From: Streptomyces sp. NBRC 110028
GTDB taxonomy: Bacteria; Actinomycetota; Actinomycetes; Streptomycetales; Streptomycetaceae
Length of the DNA stretch: 64,000 nucleotides
Direction of reading: 5' to 3'
Assembly: GCF_001417735.1 (NCBI RefSeq)
Contig: NZ_BBUZ01000025.1
Span: 248,001-312,000 of the forward strand
The position numbers and the translations under genes were made by a program. The notes below the pieces were generated by a model. That model saw nothing but the letters and a program-made list of their open reading frames with translations. It searched no databases and was not told the DNA's origin. Shown here one piece after another: positions 16,174 to 24,980 of the stretch. Every line of letters starts with the position of its first letter. Positions within the stretch are counted from its first letter, which is position 1.

Positions 16174-17682
16174 ATGCAGTCGACCGCCCCCGCCCGGTTC
16201 ACCCTCGACCCCGCCTTCGCGGTCGGCGACGTCGACCCCCGGCTCTTCGGCTCGTTCGTCGAACACCTCGGCCGCTGCGTCTACACCGGGATCTACGAGC
16301 CCGGCCACCCCGCCGCCGACGAGGCCGGGCTGCGCACCGACGTCCTCGCGCTGATCCGTGAACTCGGCGTCACCGCCCTGCGCTACCCCGGCGGCAACTT
16401 CGTCTCCGGCTACAAGTGGGAGGACGGCACCGGCCCCGCCGACGAGCGCCCCCGCCGCCTGGACCTCGCGTGGCGCTCGACCGAGACCAACCGCTTCGGG
16501 ATCTCCGAGTACGTCGACTTCGTCCGCAAGGTCGGCGGCGAGCCCATGATGGCGCTCAACCTCGGCACGCGCGGCGTCGCCGAGGCCCTGGAGCTGCAGG
16601 AATACGCCAACCACCCGTCCGGCACCGCCCTGTCCGACCGCCGTGTCGGCCACGGCGACAAGGACCCGTACGCCATCCGGCTGTGGTGTCTGGGCAACGA
16701 GATGGACGGCCCCTGGCAGACCGGCCACAAGACCGCGGAGGAATACGGACGGCTGGCCGCCGAGACCGCCCGCGCCATGCGCCAGATCGACCCGGACGTC
16801 GAACTCGTCGCCTGCGGCAGCTCCAACCAGGCCATGCCGACCTTCGCCGCCTGGGAGGCCACGGTCCTGCAGCACACCTACGACCTGGTCGACTACATCT
16901 CCCTGCACGCCTACTACGAGGAGCACGACGGCGACCGCGACTCCTTCCTCGCCTCCGCCGTCGACATGGAGTCCTTCATCGAGAACGTTGTCGCGACCTG
17001 CGACCACGTGGGTGCCCGGCTGAAGTCGAAGAAGAAGATCAACCTCTCCTTCGACGAGTGGAACGTCTGGTACCAGAGCCGCTTCGCGAACGCCGAGCCG
17101 CCCAACTGGGAGGAGACGCCGCGGCTGCTGGAGGACAACTACTCCGTCACCGACGCCGTCGTCTTCGGCTCGCTGCTCATCGCGCTGCTGCGCCACGCCG
17201 ACCGCGTGACGGTCGCCTGCCTCGCCCAGCTCGTCAACGTCATCGCCCCGATCCTGACCGAACCGGGCGGCCCGGCCTGGCGCCAGACCACCTTCTTCCC
17301 CTTCGCCCAGGCCTCGGCGTACGGCCGCGGCCGGGTGCTCCAGGTCGCGGCCGACGGCCCCGCGCACGAGACGGCGCGGTACGGCGAGGTGCCGCTGCTG
17401 CACGCCACGGCCGTGCGGAACGAGGAGACCGGCGAGGTCACCGTCTTCGCCGTCAACCGCGACCAGCACCGGCCGCTCCCGCTGGAGGTGGCGCTGCACG
17501 GGATGGCGCCCGCCCGGGTCGTCGAACACAGCGTGCTGGCCGACGCCGACCCGGAGGCCCGCAACACCCTGGCCGAGCCCGAGCGGGTCACCCCGCACCC
17601 GGGCCGGGGCACGGCGCTGGTGGACGGCGTGCTGCGCGCCACCCTGGAGCCGATGTCCTGGAACATGATCCGTTTGGGGTAG
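16174..17682 (+). CDS. GH51 alpha-N-arabinofuranosidase
   Basis: 502-aa enzyme with no signal peptide, so cytoplasmic. N-terminal part: DPRLFGSFVEHLGRCVYTGI and RYPGGNFVSGYKWEDG. Catalytic acid/base Glu in WCLGNEMDGPWQ (about residue 174), nucleophile Glu in NLSFDEWNVWYQ (about residue 294), then a C-terminal beta domain. It removes terminal arabinofuranose from arabino-oligosaccharides. ATG 16174 follows an AGAGAGG site; an earlier in-frame start at 16096 would lie only about six bases after the probable transcription start. It follows the secreted GH43 gene and is separately promoted, forming an arabinan-degrading pair. Confidence 0.93.
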   Translation: MQSTAPARFTLDPAFAVGDVDPRLFGSFVEHLGRCVYTGIYEPGHPAADEAGLRTDVLALIRELGVTALRYPGGNFVSGYKWEDGTGPADERPRRLDLAWRSTETNRFGISEYVDFVRKVGGEPMMALNLGTRGVAEALELQEYANHPSGTALSDRRVGHGDKDPYAIRLWCLGNEMDGPWQTGHKTAEEYGRLAAETARAMRQIDPDVELVACGSSNQAMPTFAAWEATVLQHTYDLVDYISLHAYYEEHDGDRDSFLASAVDMESFIENVVATCDHVGARLKSKKKINLSFDEWNVWYQSRFANAEPPNWEETPRLLEDNYSVTDAVVFGSLLIALLRHADRVTVACLAQLVNVIAPILTEPGGPAWRQTTFFPFAQASAYGRGRVLQVAADGPAHETARYGEVPLLHATAVRNEETGEVTVFAVNRDQHRPLPLEVALHGMAPARVVEHSVLADADPEARNTLAEPERVTPHPGRGTALVDGVLRATLEPMSWNMIRLG

Positions 17683-17714
17683 CCCGCAAATAACTTGTAT
17701 AGTGCACCTATATG
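17674..17714 (+). promoter_or_regulatory. Leaderless promoter with palindromic operator over the FUSC start codon
   Basis: TTGGGG (17674-17679) and TATAGT (17698-17703) are 18 bases apart. The start ATG (17712) lies eight bases after the -10, so the transcript should begin at or next to the start codon; no ribosome site exists. A palindrome TATAG-TGCAC-CTATA (17698-17712) covers the -10 and the first base of the ATG, an ideal spot for a repressor. Confidence 0.6.
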
Positions 17715-19817
17715 GGTACGGTGCGCGAGACACAGGACGAGATACAGGGGTGGACATCGGCGGTCGGCCGCAGCTTCCGGGCCGCGCTGACCATGGAACG
17801 CGTGTCCTCGGAGCCCGCCGCGATCGCACGCGCCGTCCTGGCGGTCGTCGCCGCGGCGGTGCTCGGCGCCCTGACCGGCGATCCGCCGGCCTGGGTCATG
17901 ATGACGGTGGGCACCTTCATCTGCGGCATCGGCACCCTGCTGGCACCGGTCCGGCACCGGGCGGTGAACGCGTTCGCGTTCGGCGCGGGCTTCTCGCTCG
18001 CCGCCCTCGCCGGTGTCTGGCTGCACCGGACCGGCTGGTACTTCCTGATCGCCCTCGCGGTCCTCGCGTACCTGGCCGGTCTGTGGCGGGCGCTGGGCGT
18101 GGCGCCCGGCATCCGCGCCTGTCTCGTCGTCATCGGCTGCCTGATCACCGCCGACCTCGCCGCCACCGTCGAGGCGGGGCTCGTGATGGTGCGCTGGATG
18201 GCCGCGGGCGCGGCCCTGACCCTCGCCGCCCAGCTGCTGCCCCCGTACGGGCGGCGCCACCCCGCGCAGCGCAAGGCGCTGGCCGCGCTCTACGCCTCAC
18301 TGGCGGCGTACGCGCGGACCGGTGGGCCCGGCGGCCACCCCGCCCCGGCGCCCTTCACCGCCGCCCGCAGGGCGCTCGATCTGCTGCCGCGCTTCGCCCG
18401 CTCCGGCGCGGCACCGCTGTACGGACTGCTCGTCGAGGCCGAACGCATCCGGCGCGCCCTGCTGCTCGTGTCCGACACCCCGAAGGCGCCCCGCGAGGAG
18501 ATCGCCGAAGCGCTCGACTCCGTGGCGCGCGCCCTGCGCGCCTCCCGCCCGGAGCCCCTCGCACCGGACGTCGCGCGGCCCCTGGAGACCTGGCGCGGAC
18601 CGATCGCCGAGGAACTGCTGCCGTCACTGGAGGAGGCCGGGCGGCTGGCCGGCCTGTGGGCCGACGCGGAGGCCCCCGGCGGCACGCACCCCGTCCTGGC
18701 CCTGTTCCCCGCCGAACACCCCGCCCGCGCCGGGTTCCGGCGGCTGTGGTCCGCCGCGCGCCCCGGCGACCCGCTGTTCCCGCACGCCCTGCGCGTGGCC
18801 ATCGGCACCACGGCCGGTGAGGCGGCGGGCCGCGCCCTCGGCGACTTCGGGGGCCACGGCCTGCCGGGCCACGGCTTCTGGGCGGCGCTCACCACCATGC
18901 TGGTGCTGTTCCCCGACTACGGACACACCTTCGCCCGCGGCTGGGCCCGCCCCATCGGCTCGATCCTCGGCGGGCTCGCCGCCTGGACCGCCCTGCGGCC
19001 CGCCTGGTGGACCCCGGACGGGCTGGTCATCGCCGCGGTGGTGCTCGCCGTGTGCGTCTTCCTCACCCTGCGCGTCGGCCAGCTGGTGCTGAACTTCTTC
19101 ATCACCGCCTGGCTCGTCGTCCTCATCACCCGGCTGGGCAAGGCGTCCGACCTCATCGCCTGGGGCCGCCCCGCGGACACCCTCCTCGGCGCGATGATCG
19201 GGCTCCTCGTCTTCGTCGTCCTGCCCACGTACCACCACGACCGGCTGTCCTCGCTGGTCGCCGCGTGGACGGACGTACAGCGGCGGCTGCTGAACGTACT
19301 CGTCGGCGGGCTGACCGAGCCGGGCGTGGTGCGGCACGAGGAGATCGACGCGCTGCGCTCCTCCAGCCGCCACACCCGGGAGCGGCTGGAGGCCGCGGTC
19401 GCCGCGGTCCGCCACGAGCCGCGCGGCCACCACGCCCGCTGGAGCGCCGCCGAGATCGCGTCCATCCAGCGGTCGATCGCGGAGCTGAGCCGGTGCGCGT
19501 CGCAGCTGTACGCCGCGCAACCGCGCGGGGAGGCCGACGCCGTGCCGGAGGCCGCCGAGATCGCGGCCCTCTTCGACGCCCGGCTGACCGCCCTCGCCGA
19601 CGCCCTGGACAGCGGCGTTTCGATTCCGGACGCCACCTTGCGGGTGTCCTTCGACGAGTCGGCCCGGCGCGGCGGGCTCACCGATCTCACCGACCACCGC
19701 TCCCCGGACGGCATCGCCCACGCCCGGGCCCGCGCCCTGACCCTCTGCCTGCGCACGGCCCTGGCCGTCGACACCTTCGCCACCGGGCTGGCCGTCAGGT
19801 CCCCTTCACCGGGCTGA
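17712..19817 (+). CDS. FUSC-family membrane transporter (aromatic-acid exporter type)
   Basis: 701-aa protein with two blocks of membrane helices (residues about 38-165 and 365-495), each followed by a soluble helical domain, the repeat architecture of FUSC/YccS/AaeB proteins. Examples of helices are AVLAVVAAAVLGAL and LIALAVLAYLAGLW; the second block ends at LLGAMIGLLVFVVLP. Members export aromatic acids and similar compounds. The gene starts without a ribosome site on a probable leaderless transcript controlled by a palindrome over the start. Its promoter lies in the last codons of the GH51 gene. No regulator gene is adjacent. Confidence 0.85.
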   Translation: MGTVRETQDEIQGWTSAVGRSFRAALTMERVSSEPAAIARAVLAVVAAAVLGALTGDPPAWVMMTVGTFICGIGTLLAPVRHRAVNAFAFGAGFSLAALAGVWLHRTGWYFLIALAVLAYLAGLWRALGVAPGIRACLVVIGCLITADLAATVEAGLVMVRWMAAGAALTLAAQLLPPYGRRHPAQRKALAALYASLAAYARTGGPGGHPAPAPFTAARRALDLLPRFARSGAAPLYGLLVEAERIRRALLLVSDTPKAPREEIAEALDSVARALRASRPEPLAPDVARPLETWRGPIAEELLPSLEEAGRLAGLWADAEAPGGTHPVLALFPAEHPARAGFRRLWSAARPGDPLFPHALRVAIGTTAGEAAGRALGDFGGHGLPGHGFWAALTTMLVLFPDYGHTFARGWARPIGSILGGLAAWTALRPAWWTPDGLVIAAVVLAVCVFLTLRVGQLVLNFFITAWLVVLITRLGKASDLIAWGRPADTLLGAMIGLLVFVVLPTYHHDRLSSLVAAWTDVQRRLLNVLVGGLTEPGVVRHEEIDALRSSSRHTRERLEAAVAAVRHEPRGHHARWSAAEIASIQRSIAELSRCASQLYAAQPRGEADAVPEAAEIAALFDARLTALADALDSGVSIPDATLRVSFDESARRGGLTDLTDHRSPDGIAHARARALTLCLRTALAVDTFATGLAVRSPSPG

Positions 19818-20132
19818 CAGATGTCCCCCGGGCGGCCGGCCCGGGGCGCCTGTCAGTTCGGCACAGTCTTCGCGCGTCAACTCTTCTTATCGCCAACTCC
19901 CTTATGAGTCAGCGGTGTTGACATACTCGACAAGCGCTTACTAGCTTCTTCTGTGATGGCTGTCGTCTGCCGGGGCGGTCCTGACCACACCGTGCCGGGC
20001 AGCGCATTCCGCCACCGTCAGAGCCACACCTTTGACGATCTCCACCGGCCCAGTGACCTTCCTGCTTGCCGCCCGCTCCCGCGAGCGATTGCCCCTTCCG
20101 GGTGGGGATCCTCCGACCGAGAGGGCTCCTCC
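19818..20132 (+). promoter_or_regulatory. Intergenic region with promoter for the sphingomyelinase-like gene
   Basis: TTGACA (19918-19923) and TAGCTT (19942-19947) are 18 bases apart. The spacer contains the palindrome AAGCGCTT (19932-19939), the core of many LacI-family operators. A leader of about 180 bases follows without a credible small gene. Confidence 0.5.
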
Positions 20133-21566
20133 ATGAACTCCGCAGGCGACCACCACTTCACGACGGACACGACCGCCGGCGCCGCCACCGGCCACCGTCG
20201 GCGCCGCCTGACGGCCGTCGCCGCGGGCGTGGCCGCGACCCTCGCCCTCGGGGCCCTGTCCGCGGTCTCGGCGCAGGACGCGGACGCCACCACGGGCCAG
20301 GCGGACACCGGCGCGCCCGCCCCCGTGGCCCCCGCCCCCTCCGGCTCGTTCGACATCCTGACGTACAACGTGGCCGGACTCCCCGAGGGCCTGTCCTCCG
20401 GCCACCCCGAGAAGAACACCCCGCTGATCTCGCCCCGCCTGGGCCCGTACGACATCGTCAACGTCCAGGAGGACTTCAACTACCACGCCGCGCTCTACGC
20501 CGGAGACGACCACCCGTACCGCACCCCCACCAGCGGTGGCGCGGCCTTCGGTGACGGCCTCAACACCCTCTCCGACCTGCCGTACGACGACTTCGAGCGG
20601 GTCAAGTGGACCAAGTGCAACGGCACCGACTGCCTCACCCCCAAGGGCTTCACCCTGGCCCGGGTGCGGCTCGCCGAAGGCGCCTACCTGGACCTGTACA
20701 ACGTGCACACCAACGCCGGGACCACCGACGCCGACCTCGCCGCCCGCCGCGCCAACATCACCCAGCTCTCCGACTTCATCACCGCCAACTCGGCCGGAAA
20801 CGCGGTGCTCGTCATGGGTGACACCAACACCCGCTACACCCGCGCCGCCGACAACATCCGCGACCTCGCCACCCGCAACGGCCTCACCGACGCCTGGGTC
20901 GACCTCGTCCGCGGCGGCTCGGCCCCGCCCGCCGGATCCGACGCGCTCGTGTGCGACCCGGACAACGTCACCAACACCTGCGAGGTCGTCGACAAGGTCC
21001 TCTACCGCTCCGGCCCGCTGCTCTCCCTCACCGCCACCCGCTACAACAACGAGAACACCGCCTTCCTCGACGCCGACCGCAAGCCGCTGTCCGACCACTA
21101 CCCGCACACCGTGGACTTCTCCTGGAAGGTGCCCGCCGCGCTGCGCGCCGGGGACCAGTTCGGCGGGCCGCACGGCACGGCCTTCAACGACGCCGACGAC
21201 CTGCCCGCCGCCCCCGCGCCCCGCACCCTCACCCTGCGCGGCGGCTCCCGCCTGGACGCCGTGTCCCTGACCCTGTCCGGCGGTACGACCCTCAGCCACG
21301 GCGGCAGCGGCGGCACCCCCGCCACCCTCACCCTCGGCCCCGCCGAACACCTCACCTCCGTCACCCTCACCCGGGGCCGGAAGGACGGCCGCACCCGCCT
21401 GTTCTCCGCCGCCTTCACCACCGACACGGGCCGCACCGTCTCGGCCGGAACCCCCACCGCCGACACCGCCACCTACACCGCCCCCGACGGCTGGCAGATC
21501 GTGGGCCTCACCGGCCGCGCCGGTGAGGAGGTCGACAAGCTGGGCGTCATCTACGCGCCCCGGTAG
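20133..21566 (+). CDS. Secreted sphingomyelinase-like phosphodiesterase with jacalin-type lectin domain
   Basis: 477-aa precursor. A long basic N-region and hydrophobic core end near SAVSAQDADA (residues about 1-52), an export signal. Residues about 72-335 are a DNase I-like/EEP domain: DILTYNVAGLPEG, VNVQEDFNYH (metal Glu), LYNVHTNAG, VLVMGDTNTRY, and the terminal SDHYPHTVDF with catalytic Asp-His. Bacterial relatives hydrolyse sphingomyelin or other phosphodiesters. The last 130 residues form a jacalin-like lectin fold (FGGPHGTAFND, RTLTLRGGSRLDAVSL, TLGPAEHLTSV, LGVIYAPR), which would bind glycans. Start ATG 20133 follows GAGAGG; the longer frame from 19953 lacks coding character. Confidence 0.88.
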   Translation: MNSAGDHHFTTDTTAGAATGHRRRRLTAVAAGVAATLALGALSAVSAQDADATTGQADTGAPAPVAPAPSGSFDILTYNVAGLPEGLSSGHPEKNTPLISPRLGPYDIVNVQEDFNYHAALYAGDDHPYRTPTSGGAAFGDGLNTLSDLPYDDFERVKWTKCNGTDCLTPKGFTLARVRLAEGAYLDLYNVHTNAGTTDADLAARRANITQLSDFITANSAGNAVLVMGDTNTRYTRAADNIRDLATRNGLTDAWVDLVRGGSAPPAGSDALVCDPDNVTNTCEVVDKVLYRSGPLLSLTATRYNNENTAFLDADRKPLSDHYPHTVDFSWKVPAALRAGDQFGGPHGTAFNDADDLPAAPAPRTLTLRGGSRLDAVSLTLSGGTTLSHGGSGGTPATLTLGPAEHLTSVTLTRGRKDGRTRLFSAAFTTDTGRTVSAGTPTADTATYTAPDGWQIVGLTGRAGEEVDKLGVIYAPR

Positions 21567-21584
21567 CCCAGTAGGCTTTCGCCC

Positions 21585-22394
21585 ATGCGCGATCTTGGAG
21601 TGGGCATCGGCTATCTGGTGAAGGGCCAACGCTGGGTGGCCCGGCACGGACGGTGGTGGGGGATCGGGATGCTCCCGGCCCTCATCACCCTCGTCGGCTA
21701 CGCGGCGGCACTGGTCGTGCTCTTCTACTGGACCGACGACGTCATCGCCTGGGCCACGCCCTTCGCCGACGACTGGTCCTCACCCTGGCTCGGTGTCTTC
21801 CGCGGCGCTCTCGCGCTCCTCTTCGCCGCCGCCTCCCTCTTCCTCGCGGTGATCACGTTCACCGCGGTCACGCTCCTGGTCGGCCAGCCCTTCTACGAAT
21901 CCCTCTCCGAGGAAGTCGACCGCACGCAAGGCGGCGAGGTCCCCGAGTCCGGCCTGTCGACCTGGCAGGAGCTGTGGACAGGGCTCCGCGAGGCCATCGC
22001 GCTGCTCATCCGCGTCACGCTGTGGAGCGTGCTCTTCTTCGCGCTCGGTTTCATCCCGGTCGTCGGCCAGACCGTGATCCCCGCCCTCGCCCTCTGCGTG
22101 ACCGGCTTCTTCCTCGCCGAGGAGCTGACCTCGGTCGCGTTGCTGCGGCGCGGCGTGCTGCTCGCGGAGCGCCGCCGCATGCTCCGCGACCGCCGCCTCC
22201 TCACCGTGGGCTTCGGCCTCCCCCTCGCCCTGCTCTTCCTGGTCCCCCTGGTCTCCGTCTTCCTCATGCCGGGCGCGGTGGCGGGCGCCACCCTGCTCGT
22301 CCGCGACCTCACGGGCGAGGCGCAGGCACCGTCGCAGGGCGAGTCCTCCGACGGCGCCCCCGGCTACGCCCCGGGCGCCGTCAACGGCTCGTAG
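21585..22394 (+). CDS. EI24-domain membrane protein
   Basis: 269-aa protein with four or five membrane helices (residues about 27-50, 68-97, 145-165, 170-190, 208-235) and the motif VGQPFYESLSEEVDR, characteristic of the EI24/CysZ-like family. CysZ in enterobacteria is a sulfate permease; the actinobacterial EI24 proteins are uncharacterised, so a sulfate role is only a possibility. The C-terminal tail of about 30 residues is polar and low-complexity. The start lies 18 bases after the lectin-phosphodiesterase stop, so the two may be co-transcribed. Confidence 0.85.
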   Translation: MRDLGVGIGYLVKGQRWVARHGRWWGIGMLPALITLVGYAAALVVLFYWTDDVIAWATPFADDWSSPWLGVFRGALALLFAAASLFLAVITFTAVTLLVGQPFYESLSEEVDRTQGGEVPESGLSTWQELWTGLREAIALLIRVTLWSVLFFALGFIPVVGQTVIPALALCVTGFFLAEELTSVALLRRGVLLAERRRMLRDRRLLTVGFGLPLALLFLVPLVSVFLMPGAVAGATLLVRDLTGEAQAPSQGESSDGAPGYAPGAVNGS

Positions 22395-22430
22395 GCGCGC
22401 CACCGGGCGGCCGCACCGCCCACCGACCCG

Positions 22431-23681
22431 TCACCGGCCGGTGGCCGCCACCGTGAGCACCGCGCGGACCTGGGCGGTGATGGCCTCGCGGTTGCGGACG
22501 AAGTCCGGGGCGGTGATCCGGCCCGTCGACGGGTCGGTGTTGTCCGGGCCGAACTGGAGCACCGGGGTGTGGAGATGGCCGCCGGGGACCCTCAGGCCGA
22601 CGGCGTCGCGCAGCAGGGTGGCGCGGTAGGCGATCTCGTTGGAGAGGTAGTCGCCGCCACCGCCCGCGCGGGCCGTCGAACCGGGCGTCGGGCCGTCGGG
22701 GCGGACCACCGGGGCGGTGGCGCCCGCCGGGATCTCGGTGACGCCGGTGTTGTCGTACACGGGCGCGGGACCGGTGTCCGCCGCGACGATCCGCTGGTGG
22801 GGCAGGGTCGTGGTCGTCCACTGGGGCTGTGGGCGCGGGGTCGGCACATCCGCCGGAATGGGGACGGTCCCGGTCCGGGAGACGCCCGCGTTGTCCGGGG
22901 CGCCGCCGCGCCAGGCGCCGTTGGTGCGCTCGACGTCGAAGCGGCCCACCCGGCCCTGGCTCACCGTCATGAAGACGTCGACCTGGTGCGGGCCGGGGCG
23001 GAACACCGGCAGCAGGGTGTGTTCGACCGAGCCGTCGGCGAAGTCCGCCCAGCGGACGGGGAAGACGGCGGTCTCGACGCGCGCGGGGCCGTCGGCCGTA
23101 CGGATCGTCGTCCCGTCCAGCGCGAGCGCCGCCGCGCCGGAGGGGTTGGAGCGGCGTACGTCGGCGTCCAGCTGGAACGGGTCGAAGCCGGTGACGACGA
23201 CGCGCTTGATGTGCTTGCCCGCGGGGAGGCCGAGGGAGTCCTGTCCGCGGGAGCCGCGTTCGAGGGACTGGAGCAGCGCGGCGCGGCGCGCCTCGGGCAG
23301 CGGGAAGACCGGCCGCCATTCGCCGAGGGCGCGGGTCATCCCGAGCCGTGCCCAGTACAGGGGGCGGTCGTCGTCCCGGCTCAGATCGCCGCCGGCGGGC
23401 CCCCGCCCCTGCACCCGGTCCACCGCACGCCGCCACAACGCCCGGCCCGCACGGGCGACGACCCGCTCGGCCCGCGCGTACGACCGCGTGTTCGCCAGGT
23501 CGCGCGCGAAGTCCGGCGCCACGTCGTCGAAGCCGCTGCGGCGCAGGATCTCCTGGGGGACGGGCGCCTGGAGGCGCTGTTCTTCGACGGTGGGGGCACG
23601 GTCCTGGGCGGTTGCCGGGGTGGTCTGGGTCAGCGGGAGGGTGGCCAGGGCCAGGACGAGGAGCGTGCGTATCGGTCGCAT
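22431..23681 (-). CDS. Secreted pyroglutamyl-peptidase (C15)-like protein with Ser in place of the catalytic Cys
   Basis: 416-aa precursor: signal peptide residues 1-25, a helical N-terminal region, then a C15-like domain from about residue 160 (VVVTGFDPFQLD, SNPSGAAALALDG). The catalytic Glu is in FDVERTNG and the His in GGHLHTPVL. The Cys that normally precedes NH/NE in the motif YVCNH is Ser here (YLSNE, Ser347). An insert of about 60 Pro/Thr-rich residues separates Glu and Ser. Classical enzymes are about 210-aa cytosolic proteins, so secretion, N-terminal extension and loss of Cys all point to a diverged function. It is convergent with EI24 and lies downstream of the sugar operon terminator. 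Confidence 0.78.
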   Translation of the reverse strand: MRPIRTLLVLALATLPLTQTTPATAQDRAPTVEEQRLQAPVPQEILRRSGFDDVAPDFARDLANTRSYARAERVVARAGRALWRRAVDRVQGRGPAGGDLSRDDDRPLYWARLGMTRALGEWRPVFPLPEARRAALLQSLERGSRGQDSLGLPAGKHIKRVVVTGFDPFQLDADVRRSNPSGAAALALDGTTIRTADGPARVETAVFPVRWADFADGSVEHTLLPVFRPGPHQVDVFMTVSQGRVGRFDVERTNGAWRGGAPDNAGVSRTGTVPIPADVPTPRPQPQWTTTTLPHQRIVAADTGPAPVYDNTGVTEIPAGATAPVVRPDGPTPGSTARAGGGGDYLSNEIAYRATLLRDAVGLRVPGGHLHTPVLQFGPDNTDPSTGRITAPDFVRNREAITAQVRAVLTVAATGR

Positions 23682-23712
23682 GCGGGGCCTCTCGGAAGGG
23701 GGAAACGACGAA

Positions 23713-23744
23713 CCTCCCGCCCCGAGCGAACGCGGGGCGGGAGG
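23713..23744 (-). terminator. Terminator after the sugar operon
   Basis: Perfect 12-bp stem (CCTCCCGCCCCG and its complement) with an 8-base loop AGCGAACG. It lies between the mutarotase stop and the C15-like gene, ending the long minus-strand operon. Confidence 0.8.
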
Positions 23745-23762
23745 GGCAGGGGGAAGCGGGGC

Positions 23763-24947
23763 TCAGCGGGTCGAGAAGGAGTGCACCGTTGTGGAGCGGT
23801 AGGTGTGGCCCGGGCGGAGCACGGTGGAGGGGAAGGCGGGCTGGTTGGGGGAGTCCGGGAAGTGCTGGGTCTCCAGGCAGAAGCCGTCGCCCTGCCGGTA
23901 GACCCGGCCGGAGGTGCCCGCGAGGGTGCCGGTGAGCTGGTTGCCTGTGTAGAACTGCACGCCCGGCTCGGTCGTCGCGATCTTCATCACCCGGCCCGAC
24001 TCCGGCTCGGTCACCGTCACGATGTGCTCGGGGTGGCGGGTGAGGCCCTTGTCGAGCGCGAAGTTGTGGTCGATGCCCTGCCCGTACAGCACCTGCTGAT
24101 GGGCCTCCCGGATGTCCCGGCCGATGTCCTTGGCGCGGCGGAAGTCGAACGGGGTCCCGGCGACCTTGGCCAGCTCGCCGGTCGGGATGAGGGTCTTGTC
24201 GACCGGGGTGTAGCGGGACGCGGCGATCTGGAGGCGGTGGTCGTAGATGGACCCCGAGCCCTCCCCGGCCAGGTTGTAGTAGGTGTGGTTGGTGAGGTTG
24301 ACGACGGTGGCCTTGTCGGTGGTGGCCTCGTAGTCGATGCGGAAGTCGCCCTCCGCGGTCAGGGTGTAGTCGACGCGCACGGTGAGCGTGCCGGGGTAGC
24401 CCATCTCGCCGTCGGGGCTGACCCGGCGGAGGGTGAGGCCGACGCCCGAGCCCTTGCGGAAGGGTTCGACGGACCAGACCCGCTTGTCGAAGCCCTTGTC
24501 GCCGCCGTGCAGGCTGTTGGGGCCGTCGTTGATCGGCAGCTGGTACTTCTCGCCGTCGAGGGTGAACGTGCCGCGGGCGATGCGGTTGCCGTAGCGGCCG
24601 ATGAGGGCGCCGAAGTACGGGCTGCCGGCCACGTAGGAGTCGAGGTCGGAGAAGCCCAGCGAGACGTTGGCCCGGCGGCCGTGCCGGTCGGGGATCTCCA
24701 GGGTCTGGACGACGCCCCCGTAGCTCAGTACGGACAGCCGGGTGCGGCCGTTCTCGATCGTCCAGCGGTCGACCTTCGTGCCGTCGGCCAGCGTGCCGAA
24801 GTGTTCCTTCACCGCGTGTCCCCCGTGTCCCTCACCGTCGGATCGGTCCTTCGCGAAGGCGGTGCCGGTCCCGGTGGCCGCCACCGCGGCGGTGGCCGCG
24901 GCTGCGGTGATGACCGTGCGTCTGCTCGTGCTCGTTCGGTGCGTCAT
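23763..24947 (-). CDS. Exported aldose 1-epimerase (mutarotase)
   Basis: 394-aa precursor. The N-terminus TSTSRRTVITAAAATAAVAA carries a twin-arginine pattern, so Tat export is likely. The GalM domain has FGTLADGTKVDRWTIEN, the His motif NGPNSLHGGDKGFDKRVW, LTNHTYYNLAGEGS and the base Glu in CLETQHFPDSPNQPAF. It interconverts alpha and beta anomers of aldoses. ATG 24947 has GGAG seven bases upstream; a GTG 12 bases earlier is possible. It is the last gene of the operon, 33 bases after the ABC permease, and would supply the right anomer of an imported sugar. Confidence 0.93.
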   Translation of the reverse strand: MTHRTSTSRRTVITAAAATAAVAATGTGTAFAKDRSDGEGHGGHAVKEHFGTLADGTKVDRWTIENGRTRLSVLSYGGVVQTLEIPDRHGRRANVSLGFSDLDSYVAGSPYFGALIGRYGNRIARGTFTLDGEKYQLPINDGPNSLHGGDKGFDKRVWSVEPFRKGSGVGLTLRRVSPDGEMGYPGTLTVRVDYTLTAEGDFRIDYEATTDKATVVNLTNHTYYNLAGEGSGSIYDHRLQIAASRYTPVDKTLIPTGELAKVAGTPFDFRRAKDIGRDIREAHQQVLYGQGIDHNFALDKGLTRHPEHIVTVTEPESGRVMKIATTEPGVQFYTGNQLTGTLAGTSGRVYRQGDGFCLETQHFPDSPNQPAFPSTVLRPGHTYRSTTVHSFSTR

Positions 24948-24980
24948 GTGCGGCTCCACAAGAAGTAGTTGGATGACGAC

